The position numbers and the translations under genes were made by a program. From an uncultured bacterium (lineage in GTDB: Bacteria; Patescibacteriota; Patescibacteriia; Patescibacteriales; UBA12465): a stretch of 5,760 nt of DNA. Below are positions 1-5,757 of the stretch, piece by piece; position 1 is the stretch's first letter, and every line of letters starts with the position of its first letter. The stretch is from contig CAIVBF010000132.1 of NCBI GenBank assembly GCA_903904095.1, forward strand, positions 1-5,760. The letters are read 5' to 3'. A model generated the notes under the pieces. It was not told the DNA's origin. It worked only from the letters and a program-made list of their open reading frames with translations, and ran no database searches.

Positions 1-51
1 CGATTCGTTAAGACGAGTGAATCCGGAACTAGAGACAAAGTTTTCTCTCAT
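1..51 (-). CDS. Possible start of a further gene, cut by the window edge
   Basis: From an ATG at 51 the frame is open to the window edge and encodes 17 residues beginning MRENFVSSSGFTRL. The codons just before this ATG are also sense and protein-like (NNEAAFEAK) back to the run of nine A, and a TAA in this frame lies only a few codons further upstream. GAAG and GCGAAG before the ATG give at most a weak ribosome binding site. If separate, this gene starts 22 bp after the stop of the small hypothetical gene and continues the same operon. Otherwise these bases are the C-terminal continuation of that gene across a frameshift. The piece is too short to assign a function. Confidence 0.35.
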   Translation of the reverse strand, partial: MRENFVSSSGFTRLNES

Positions 52-73
52 CTTCGCTTCAAAAGCAGCCTCA

Positions 74-397
74 TTATTTTTTTTTCCATTCCATTAAAGG
101 CCTTAGAAGATCCAAACCCTGTTTAATGAATTTTTCTTCATCCTCAACAGAGGAACAATTTTTAAAATTATTTCTTATACTATCTATTTCATCTTGCGTT
201 AAACAATCACCGTCGCCAACAACCAGAAAACTCTTTAAACGTTTTTCAAATTCACTTACTCTATCATCAGCTCCGGCATTACTATTAAATATTTGCATGA
301 AAGCAATTCTGAACTTTTTAGCACCAGAATCTTCAGCAACCATTTCAGTTTTTTTATCCGAACTAGAATTAACTAAATTTTGATTTTCAAAAGCCAT
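74..397 (-). CDS. Small hypothetical protein, 107 residues
   Basis: I do not recognise a family. The protein begins with about 25 polar residues that look disordered (Asn, Ser, Lys and Glu rich). A probably helical domain follows: KKFRIAFMQIF (27-37), a charged helix DRVSEFEKRLKSFLVV (45-60), an acidic turn GDGDCLTQDEIDSIRNNF (61-78), and a last helix EEKFIKQGLDLLRPLMEW (87-104) ending in three lysines. It has two cysteines (65 and 81), no signal peptide and no membrane segment. The start codon at 397 lies 4 bp after the methyltransferase stop, which supports it being a real operon member, although the upstream AAAAAATAAATAT has no Shine-Dalgarno. The plus-strand reading of the same DNA gives a protein-like but less plausible shadow. 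The final codons run through nine A followed by tandem in-frame stops (TAA TGA). Losing one A would carry the reading frame on to the window edge, so the true C-terminus is uncertain. Confidence 0.65.
   Translation of the reverse strand: MAFENQNLVNSSSDKKTEMVAEDSGAKKFRIAFMQIFNSNAGADDRVSEFEKRLKSFLVVGDGDCLTQDEIDSIRNNFKNCSSVEDEEKFIKQGLDLLRPLMEWKKK
77..85 (-). other. Run of nine A at the end of the small gene
   Basis: The minus strand reads TGG, then nine A, then TAATGAGG. In the zero frame this gives Trp-Lys-Lys-Lys-stop, with a second in-frame stop next to it. With one A fewer the frame continues as WKKNNEAAFEAKMREN through to position 1 without a stop. Such runs are known sites of transcriptional slippage, of phase-variable indels and of sequencing or assembly error. 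Confidence 0.8.
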
Positions 398-401
398 ATA
401 T

Positions 402-1154
402 TTATTTTTTAGCGATAATGAATAAGTCGCGTTTACGAGCAGGAAAAAATACGCTTAATAAATCAATTATTCTCACCATTAGACCTAAATTAGGATATTT
501 AAAATTAAGAGCCTGGTGGCTAGAAATAGTTAGGCCGGACACCTGGCAAAGATATTTAATCTCTTTAAAAGAATACTCGCGATAATGAGTACCGGGGCCA
601 TAAGTTTTTTCAATCTCATGATTAATGCTTCGGCCGGCAATCATTTTTAAAACATTATTCGCTCTAATCAAGTTCGGGGTAGTTATAATAACTAGGCCGC
701 CCGGTTTTAGAACTCTATTAATTTCTTTGAATAAATCTAAGGGATAAAAATTTAAATGTTCCAATGTTTCAGAAAACAATATTAAATCGTAGGAGTTCTC
801 GGGATACGGGATCGGTTCAAGCGATAGATCGGCTGGCAGATTATTAAAATTATAAAAAGAACTAAAATCTTTAACGCCTTCAACAAATTCTTTTAAATCA
901 GTGCCGCTCGCCTCATAGCCAATCAACTTCGCACCAAGCATTAAGTAGCCGTTGAAAGAACCAATATCTAAAAACTTGGCGCCTGGCTTAAAATAATCTT
1001 TTAAAATTTCTAACAAAAAATCAAAGCGATGTTTATGAAAACTAAAATAATCAAAGTTTTCTTCCAGGCCGTTTTTAGTTAGCAGAGCAGAAAAACCATC
1101 CTTTTTTAAAGTATTGACGATATCAGAGCTAGTAATTTTTACCGGCTGATTCAT
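402..1154 (-). CDS. Class I SAM-dependent methyltransferase
   Basis: This is a 250-residue cytosolic methyltransferase of the Methyltransf_11/23 type. An N-terminal helical cap of about 55 residues (FDYFSFHKHRFDFLLEIL region) precedes the Rossmann core. Motif I is FLDIGSFNGYL (61-71), an unusual form in which Ser-Phe replace the common Cys/Gly-x of DxGxGxG. Asp86 in GTDLKEF is the likely residue contacting the SAM ribose. The YDLILFSETLEHL motif (122-134) and the LKPGGLVIITTPN motif (149-161) are typical of this class. THYREYSFKEIKYLCQVSGL (189-208) is a segment often seen in methyltransferases that modify sugars, lipids or quinone precursors. No DNA- or RNA-methylase catalytic motif such as NPPY is present, so a small-molecule or glycan substrate is more likely, but this is inference. 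The tail ends in a hydrophobic strand and lysines. The gene lies 6 bp after the Nudix gene and 4 bp before the small hypothetical gene. No Shine-Dalgarno is visible. Confidence 0.93.
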   Translation of the reverse strand: MNQPVKITSSDIVNTLKKDGFSALLTKNGLEENFDYFSFHKHRFDFLLEILKDYFKPGAKFLDIGSFNGYLMLGAKLIGYEASGTDLKEFVEGVKDFSSFYNFNNLPADLSLEPIPYPENSYDLILFSETLEHLNFYPLDLFKEINRVLKPGGLVIITTPNLIRANNVLKMIAGRSINHEIEKTYGPGTHYREYSFKEIKYLCQVSGLTISSHQALNFKYPNLGLMVRIIDLLSVFFPARKRDLFIIAKK

Positions 1155-1160
1155 AGAATA

Positions 1161-1589
1161 TTAGGCTAACTCAATAAATTTATTGATTCCTCTTAAAGTA
1201 TCTAGATTTAAAATTTCTTCTTTTGAAAACCAGGCCACTTCCGCTACTTTCCGATCTTGAACCGATGGCGTCCCGCTTATTATTTCCGCCTCATAACATA
1301 AGACAATTACCTGCTGTTCTTTGCCGTCGGTTCTAGCCCACACTGATGATTGAGCGAAAGGGATTAATTTCTTAATTTTTATTTCACAGCCGACTTCCTC
1401 CATAAACTCTCTCTTAGCCGTTTCCTCCGGATTTTCTCCATATTCAACTCGCCCGCCCGGAAGTTCCCATTTCTCATGAGCTTCAGGAATCAAAGGGTCA
1501 AGTCTTTTTTGCAATAATATTTCCCCAACATTATTTTTAACAAGGACAATCGCCACAATCAGTTGTTTTTTCTCAACAATATTTTCCAT
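1161..1589 (-). CDS. Nudix (MutT-type) hydrolase
   Basis: This is a 142-residue Nudix hydrolase, a typical single-domain length. These enzymes use divalent metal ions to hydrolyse nucleoside diphosphates linked to another group. The Nudix box GX5EX7REUXEEXGU is complete at residues 46-68: Gly46, Glu52, Arg60-Glu61, Glu64-Glu65 and Gly67. The only soft position is Phe62 where an aliphatic residue is usual. The preceding WELPGG (41-46) and the leading strand IVAIVLVKNNVGEILLQKR (11-29) are classical MutT-like features. FSKEEILNL near 121-129 is the usual helix after the last core strand (AEVAWF). MutT-like sequences include 8-oxo-dGTP and other (d)NTP pyrophosphatases but also ADP-ribose and other NDP-X hydrolases, so substrate cannot be set from sequence. 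Its position directly after the deoxyribosyltransferase-like gene favours a nucleotide substrate. A weak GAAG lies just upstream of the ATG at 1589. The gene ends 6 bp before the methyltransferase gene. Confidence 0.95.
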   Translation of the reverse strand: MENIVEKKQLIVAIVLVKNNVGEILLQKRLDPLIPEAHEKWELPGGRVEYGENPEETAKREFMEEVGCEIKIKKLIPFAQSSVWARTDGKEQQVIVLCYEAEIISGTPSVQDRKVAEVAWFSKEEILNLDTLRGINKFIELA

Positions 1590-1598
1590 ATCTTCAAA

Positions 1599-1994
1599 TT
1601 ATTGTAAATATTTTATTAAATCTCCCGGTGTTTTTACTTCTTTTGAGAACAAGACTTTCCGACAAACTTCTGAATCGTTTCCATCATAGACATAAATCGG
1701 TTTATTTAAAGCGGCGGCGTAACCGATTTCAAATGTCGTGCTGACTCCGGCATAAGCGTCCTTATTAAAGACGTAAACGACATCAGCTAATCTCATTTTA
1801 TAAAAATGATCATGCGTTAAGCCCATGGCCACAAATTTTTTATCAAAATCTTTAAGCGCCTCCCAGTCCGCTTCCGGGTTTGACCGATAAAGGTTCGGCT
1901 TATAAACAATAGCACCAAGCTCTTCTAGTTTTTCGGCAAATTCTATTATTTCTTGGGCATATCGGGAACTCCCGCAAATAACAACTGATTTCAT
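1599..1994 (-). CDS. Nucleoside 2-deoxyribosyltransferase-like protein
   Basis: This is a 131-residue single-domain protein with the Rossmann-like fold signature of the nucleoside 2-deoxyribosyltransferase superfamily (NDT, DNPH1/Rcl and DUF4406-type proteins). The N-terminus, VVICGSSRYAQEI (4-16), is a beta strand followed by a phosphate/sugar-binding loop. ADVVYVFNKDAYAGVSTTFE (70-89) followed by IGYAAALNKPIYVY (90-103) matches the family's conserved core. By family knowledge the glutamate in this core (Glu89 here) is the candidate catalytic nucleophile that attacks C1' of the deoxyribose, with Asp71 nearby. Members exchange the base of deoxynucleosides or hydrolyse the glycosidic bond of (modified) deoxynucleotides, and sequence alone does not say which happens here. 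The protein is short for a classic NDT (about 150-160), closer to compact DUF4406-like members. It starts 4 bp after the Bro-N gene and ends 9 bp before a Nudix gene, which fits a nucleotide salvage or clean-up role. The exact substrate is unknown. Confidence 0.8.
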   Translation of the reverse strand: MKSVVICGSSRYAQEIIEFAEKLEELGAIVYKPNLYRSNPEADWEALKDFDKKFVAMGLTHDHFYKMRLADVVYVFNKDAYAGVSTTFEIGYAAALNKPIYVYDGNDSEVCRKVLFSKEVKTPGDLIKYLQ

Positions 1995-1998
1995 ATGA

Positions 1999-2829
1999 TT
2001 ATTTTAACTCTTTCTTTTTGCTATTTAAAAAATTATTTTTAGAAATTATTGAGCGGCCGGTCTGTTTTTCTAATTCTTCCCTCGCTTTTCCGGCCACACC
2101 ACCACCTTTTATCGCCACCTTTCTATTTTCAACAAAAGTTTTTGGTTCTTCTGTTTTAGAAATTTCCGTTGTCGAGGCCTCCGCTAACATGCTTAAAACT
2201 AATTCCAAATTACTCATGTTATCACGTAAATTTTCTTTCTTTAGTTCTTTAAATTTTTTATAATCTTTAGTTTTTAAGCCGGCCCAAGCAAAAGTTATAT
2301 CATCGGTTAAGATTGCGAATTCGTCATTATTTTTAACTCCTCGTTCGTTCCATTCATTCGTCAAATCTTTTCTGATCTCAATACTTTTTAGACGTAAATT
2401 AACCCAATCCTTAGAGTACCCCTTTTTTAAATAGGTAAACATTGCTCTCTGAATTGCTTTTTCTGGATCTCCAGTTTCCTCAACTCTTTCATAGCCGACA
2501 CGAGCCAGCCAGAGTTTAAATGGCTCAGCTTTCGGCGAAGGGATTGATTGAATAATACGAAATATAATTTCTGTATCAGCCGCGTCAGATGAATAATATT
2601 TACCATCTTTAGCTAAAAATTTCAGTTGTACGATTTTTTCGTACACCTGGCTGCCCTCTGCTTTTAACTTCCCTTTCAAATCAGACCAATAACGTTTAGA
2701 AATAGAGCTCTGGGAAAGTGCCCCGACGATATCAACAACTGAAAAATACCATTTTTCTTTTTCTTCATCCCAAAAACGTCGAATTTCTCGATTTTCAAAA
2801 ATAGCTAATTTTTGATTTTTGTTTGGCAT
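1999..2829 (-). CDS. Bro-N domain protein, DinD/BRO family
   Basis: This is a 276-residue protein of the family annotated as Bro-N domain or DNA-damage-inducible DinD-like. Its length is close to E. coli DinD (about 274). The N-terminal Bro-N-like domain (about 7-115) opens with IRRFWDEEKEKWYFSVVDIV, the usual short beta-strand start of phage antirepressors. It contains the strongly conserved QSIPSPKAEPFKLWLA stretch (94-109). A helical middle part carries EIRKDLTNEWNERG (151-164), and a basic, glycine-rich C-terminal motif runs from about 234 to 263 (VAIKGGGVAGKARE, then TGRSIIS). Bro-N domains are known to bind DNA in viruses, and E. coli DinD is LexA-regulated and reported to inhibit RecA filaments. 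Whether this protein does either is inference. No LexA box was recognised upstream. The ATG at 2829 begins right at the domain and lacks a Shine-Dalgarno. The stop lies 4 bp before the next start, suggesting co-transcription. No phage genes surround it. Confidence 0.88.
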   Translation of the reverse strand: MPNKNQKLAIFENREIRRFWDEEKEKWYFSVVDIVGALSQSSISKRYWSDLKGKLKAEGSQVYEKIVQLKFLAKDGKYYSSDAADTEIIFRIIQSIPSPKAEPFKLWLARVGYERVEETGDPEKAIQRAMFTYLKKGYSKDWVNLRLKSIEIRKDLTNEWNERGVKNNDEFAILTDDITFAWAGLKTKDYKKFKELKKENLRDNMSNLELVLSMLAEASTTEISKTEEPKTFVENRKVAIKGGGVAGKAREELEKQTGRSIISKNNFLNSKKKELK

Positions 2830-2836
2830 AATTTCT

Positions 2837-2861
2837 AATTATCTTTTGAGCGATGATAATT
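2837..2861 (-). repeat. AT-rich inverted repeat between secA and the Bro-N gene
   Basis: AATTATC (2861-2855) and GATAATT (2843-2837) are perfect 7-bp arms around an 11-nt loop, in the 45-bp gap downstream of secA. There is no U-run after it and only one G-C pair per arm, so it is not a convincing terminator. GATAAT within the right arm resembles a -10 box but has no -35 at 16-18 bp. It could be an operator or chance. Confidence 0.35.
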
Positions 2862-2874
2862 TTTCCCCGGTTAA

Positions 2875-5673
2875 TTATTTCCCATGACACTTTTTATATT
2901 TTTTCCCGCTACCACAAGGACATAGATCATTACGACCGACTTTTTCACCGCTATCATCTTTCGCTTTTTCACTTACTAAATCAACGGTTGTGTTGACGGC
3001 GTGCTTGGTCGTCATTTCCTTGGCCGCACCGGCGAAATTTAATTTCTGGTCTTGCGGCTGCGCAAATAATTTTATTTCCTGATCTTGCGCCATACTTAAA
3101 CCTTCGGCTGTTTTATAAATAGAGTAAACAATCTGGCGTTCAATAAGAACTAATAATTCGCGATATAAATGGAAAGCTTCTTTCTTGTATTCAACAAGCG
3201 GATCGCGTTGGCCATAACCGCGCAGACCGATTCCCCTTCGCAGATAATCAACTGTTTCTAAATGCTCAACCCAAGTTTCATCAATTGAACGAATTAAGAC
3301 GCCTTTTTCCACTTCTTTAAAATCTAAACCGGCGGCCGTAAAACGATCGGTTAAAACATTATAATAGTTTTCCGCATTAGAAATTAAATAATTAGTAATT
3401 TCTTCGCGTAAAGTTTCTTTCGCTTTATCTGTTTTAATTATTTCTGATAATCTATCAAATAAGTTATCGTCTGAGGTCCAAATAGTTCTAATTGTTTCAC
3501 TAATTTCTTTTAGATTCCATTCGCTAGTAACTTCTGCGGCGGTATGAAAAACAACCAAAGATTTAATTTCTTCACGAACCATTTTTAAAATAATTTCCTT
3601 TAGAGTTTTGGTATTTTCAACTTCTTTTAAAACTTCTTCACCGGAATCATCATTATCTTCGTTATTTTCGTAACCAAATTCATTAACTTTCGCCTTATTA
3701 TCGGCGATAGTTTTCCCTTCGGCCAATTCTAAAATTTCCCGGCGACGAGTATAAATTGCGATACGATGCTTATTAATAACATCATCATATTCAACTAATT
3801 GTTTTCTAATATCAAAATTATTCCCTTCAACTTTTTTCTGAGCGCTTTCAATAGAATTAGAGATCATTTTATTCTCAATCGGGACATCGGCTGGGACTTT
3901 CAAAGTTTTCATTAGGCCTTTCATTCTATCACCGCCAAAAATACGCATTAAATCATCATCGGTTGAAACATAAAACTGCGATGAACCGGGATCGCCCTGA
4001 CGTCCGGCGCGACCGCGTAATTGATTATCAATACGGCGCGATTCATGGCGCTCAGTTCCGATAACATGAAGGCCACCCAAAGCTTTTACTTCTTCCTGTT
4101 CTTTTTCCTCGGGCGGATTGCCGCCTAAAATAATATCAACACCACGTCCGGCCATGTTAGTCGCTAAAGTAATCGCCCCTTTTCGGCCGGCTTGAGAAAT
4201 AATTTCCGCTTCACGCTGGTGGTTCTTCGCATTTAACATTTGCGGTCTTAAACCAACTCTTTCCATCAGTTCAGCGAGAATTTCATTTTTCTCAATTGAA
4301 ATTGTACCGATTAAAGTCGGTTGGCCTTTTTCGCTTCTCTCCTTAACGTCTTTAATTACGGCATTAAACTTATCAAGCTCGGTCTGATAAATTAAATCAT
4401 TTAAATCATGACGGACATTCGGTTTATTAGTCGGGATAACAATTGTTTCTAAATTATAAATTTTATGGAATTCTTCCGCTTCCGTTACGGCTGTTCCGGT
4501 CATACCGGATAATTTTTTATAAAGACGGAATAAGTTTTGAAAAGTAATTGTCGCCATAGTCTGAGATTCCTTCTGGACCTTAACGCCCTCTTTTGCTTCA
4601 ATTGATTGATGCAGGCCCTCGCTATAACGGCGACCGGGCATTAAACGACCGGTAAATTCATCAACAATAATAATCTCACCGTCTTTAACGACATAGTCTT
4701 TATCGCGCTTAAAAAGAACGCGAGCTTTTAGAGCCTGCTCTAGATGATGGACGTCTTTAACGCCACCGGTTACATAAATATTCCCCTGGCCAAGAATTTT
4801 TTCAACTTTGTTGATACCGCCTTCGGTTAAAGTCGCGGCGCGCATTTTTTCATCAATATTGTAATCATCATTTTCTTCTAGATGACTAACGATTTGAGCA
4901 AATTTAAAATATTTGTCGGTTGATTCTTCAGCGGCGGCGCTAATAATTAAAGGGGTTCGCGCTTCATCAATTAAAATAGAATCAATTTCATCAACAATTG
5001 CATAATGGAGCGGGCGCTGAACAGTCTGATCAAGAGTATAGACCATATTATCGCGCAGATAATCAAAACCAAATTCATTATTAGTTCCATAAGTTATGTC
5101 GCAATAATAGGCGGCTCGGCGAGAAAGTCGGCGAAAATGTTTTAAACGAGCGTCAAACTGCGATTCGTCTACATACTCCGGATCGTAAGTATAAGCATTC
5201 TCATGAACGATAACGCCAGTCGTCAAGCCAAGGGCATGAAAAACAGGAGCCATCCAGCCGGCACCTAAACGAGCCAAATAATCATTAACGGTAATAAGAT
5301 GAACACCTTTACCCTCAAGAGCATTTAAATATAAAGGCAGGGTTGCTACTAAAGTTTTTCCTTCACCAGTTTTCATTTCAGCAATATCACCGCGGTGCAA
5401 AACAATCCCACCGATAAGCTGAACGTCAAAATGACGCTGATTTAGTAAGCGTCTAGATGCTTCGCGAATAGCGGCAAAGGCTTCCGGCAATAGGTCATCT
5501 AAAGTTTCGCCTTTTGCTAGACGATCTTTAAATTCAGCTGTTTTTGCTTTTAATTCTTCGTCATTTAATTTCAATAATTCCGGCTCAAGTGAGTTTATTT
5601 TTTCAATAATCGGGGCATAAGATTTAACAATTTTAGCATTCGGGTCGCCAAAGAGTTTATCAAGGAAATTCAT
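2875..5673 (-). CDS. secA: Preprotein translocase subunit SecA, complete
   Basis: This is the cytosolic motor ATPase that binds SecYEG at the inner face of the plasma membrane and drives unfolded preproteins through it by ATP hydrolysis. The 932-residue protein has the full SecA order. The Q-motif region is at about 78-90 (RHFDVQ), Walker A at 100-107 (MKTGEGKT) and Walker B with the DEAD-like VDEID at 227-231. The preprotein cross-linking region follows, then the second nucleotide-binding domain with TNMAGRGVDIILGG (505-518) and the arginine-rich LRGRAGRQGDPGSS (552-565). The helical scaffold and two-helix finger lie at about 790-840, with LRGYGQRDP at 817-825. The C-terminal SEC-C zinc tail uses Cys918, Cys920, Cys929 and His930. 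It is slightly longer than E. coli SecA (901), partly because of an acidic insert near 669-686 in the helical wing region. The ATG at 5673 fits the family N-terminus (MNFLDKLFG) but has no clear ribosome binding site. The gene ends in TAA, 45 bp before the next gene. Confidence 0.99.
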   Translation of the reverse strand: MNFLDKLFGDPNAKIVKSYAPIIEKINSLEPELLKLNDEELKAKTAEFKDRLAKGETLDDLLPEAFAAIREASRRLLNQRHFDVQLIGGIVLHRGDIAEMKTGEGKTLVATLPLYLNALEGKGVHLITVNDYLARLGAGWMAPVFHALGLTTGVIVHENAYTYDPEYVDESQFDARLKHFRRLSRRAAYYCDITYGTNNEFGFDYLRDNMVYTLDQTVQRPLHYAIVDEIDSILIDEARTPLIISAAAEESTDKYFKFAQIVSHLEENDDYNIDEKMRAATLTEGGINKVEKILGQGNIYVTGGVKDVHHLEQALKARVLFKRDKDYVVKDGEIIIVDEFTGRLMPGRRYSEGLHQSIEAKEGVKVQKESQTMATITFQNLFRLYKKLSGMTGTAVTEAEEFHKIYNLETIVIPTNKPNVRHDLNDLIYQTELDKFNAVIKDVKERSEKGQPTLIGTISIEKNEILAELMERVGLRPQMLNAKNHQREAEIISQAGRKGAITLATNMAGRGVDIILGGNPPEEKEQEEVKALGGLHVIGTERHESRRIDNQLRGRAGRQGDPGSSQFYVSTDDDLMRIFGGDRMKGLMKTLKVPADVPIENKMISNSIESAQKKVEGNNFDIRKQLVEYDDVINKHRIAIYTRRREILELAEGKTIADNKAKVNEFGYENNEDNDDSGEEVLKEVENTKTLKEIILKMVREEIKSLVVFHTAAEVTSEWNLKEISETIRTIWTSDDNLFDRLSEIIKTDKAKETLREEITNYLISNAENYYNVLTDRFTAAGLDFKEVEKGVLIRSIDETWVEHLETVDYLRRGIGLRGYGQRDPLVEYKKEAFHLYRELLVLIERQIVYSIYKTAEGLSMAQDQEIKLFAQPQDQKLNFAGAAKEMTTKHAVNTTVDLVSEKAKDDSGEKVGRNDLCPCGSGKKYKKCHGK

Positions 5674-5710
5674 ATGTTTTTATTAAGATGTTATTTTACT
5701 AATACTAGAC

Positions 5711-5735
5711 AAAAAATAAATCTGTTACCAGACCT
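5711..5735 (-). terminator. Weak terminator-like hairpin in the secA leader
   Basis: On the minus strand AGGTCTG, the loop GTAA and CAGATTT form a seven-pair stem with two G-U wobbles and a GNRA-type tetraloop (5735-5718). It is followed by ATTTTTT (5717-5711). The core has only four Watson-Crick pairs next to the loop (UCUG with CAGA), so it is weak. It could end transcription of an upstream gene, or act as an attenuator or structured leader of secA if transcription starts at the -10 box near 5755. It is about 40 bp upstream of the secA start codon. Confidence 0.3.
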
Positions 5736-5745
5736 TATTGTTACC
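5723..5745 (-). repeat. Direct repeat GGTAACA, two copies
   Basis: GGTAACA occurs at 5745-5739 and again at 5729-5723 on the minus strand, with starts 16 bp apart. Both copies lie between the possible -10 box and the secA start. The second copy forms the loop side of the small hairpin. A pair of identical heptamers could be a protein-binding site, or it could be chance in a short AT-rich leader. Confidence 0.5.
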
Positions 5746-5748
5746 TCT

Positions 5749-5757
5749 AGTATAATA
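5749..5757 (-). promoter_or_regulatory. Possible -10 box upstream of secA
   Basis: The minus strand reads GCGTATTATACTAGAGG at the window edge. TATTAT (5757-5752) or TATACT (5754-5749) each match TATAAT at five of six bases. The matching -35 would lie outside the window, so the call rests on the -10 alone. Transcription starting just downstream would give a leader of roughly 70 nt carrying the GGTAACA repeats and the small hairpin. A second, weaker -10-like TAAAAT lies at 5698-5693, closer to the start codon, with no good -35. The plus strand of the same site is a perfect TATAAT (5751-5756), so a divergent promoter is a further possibility. Confidence 0.3.

Larger units (their letters stand above)
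5702..5753. repeat. Inverted repeat with 8-bp arms upstream of secA
   Basis: On the plus strand ATACTAGA (5702-5709) and TCTAGTAT (5746-5753) are perfect reverse complements separated by 36 bp. The outer arm overlaps the possible -10 box. The spacer holds both GGTAACA copies, the GUAA-loop hairpin and the U-run. In RNA the arms could close a longer stem that places the small hairpin at its tip. Confidence 0.5.

Noticed and set aside
190..215. EF-hand-like calcium loop in the small protein (GDGDCLTQDEID)
   Set aside because: The acidic residues do not fall at positions 1, 3, 5 and 12 of an EF-hand loop and the central glycine is missing.
126..383. Plus-strand open frame of 85 codons
   Set aside because: It lies opposite the small minus-strand gene, is Ser/Leu/Phe-rich as expected of an antisense shadow, and runs against the direction of every other gene.
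402..1154. DNA methyltransferase of a restriction or BREX-like defence system
   Set aside because: No NPPY/DPPY or Pro-Cys catalytic motif is present, and no nuclease or target-recognition gene lies nearby.
2018..2263. Plus-strand open frame of 81 codons
   Set aside because: It is antisense to the conserved C-terminal part of the Bro-N/DinD gene and has no recognisable motif.
2837..2870. Terminator after secA
   Set aside because: The AT-rich hairpin has no U-run after it and its arms hold one G-C pair each, so it does not look like an intrinsic terminator. Read-through from secA into the next genes remains possible.
5751..5756. Plus-strand TATAAT as a divergent promoter
   Set aside because: No -35-like hexamer is found 16-18 bp upstream (CCAGAC at 17 bp). 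The match follows from the near-palindromic TATTATAC, so I only mention it with the minus-strand box.
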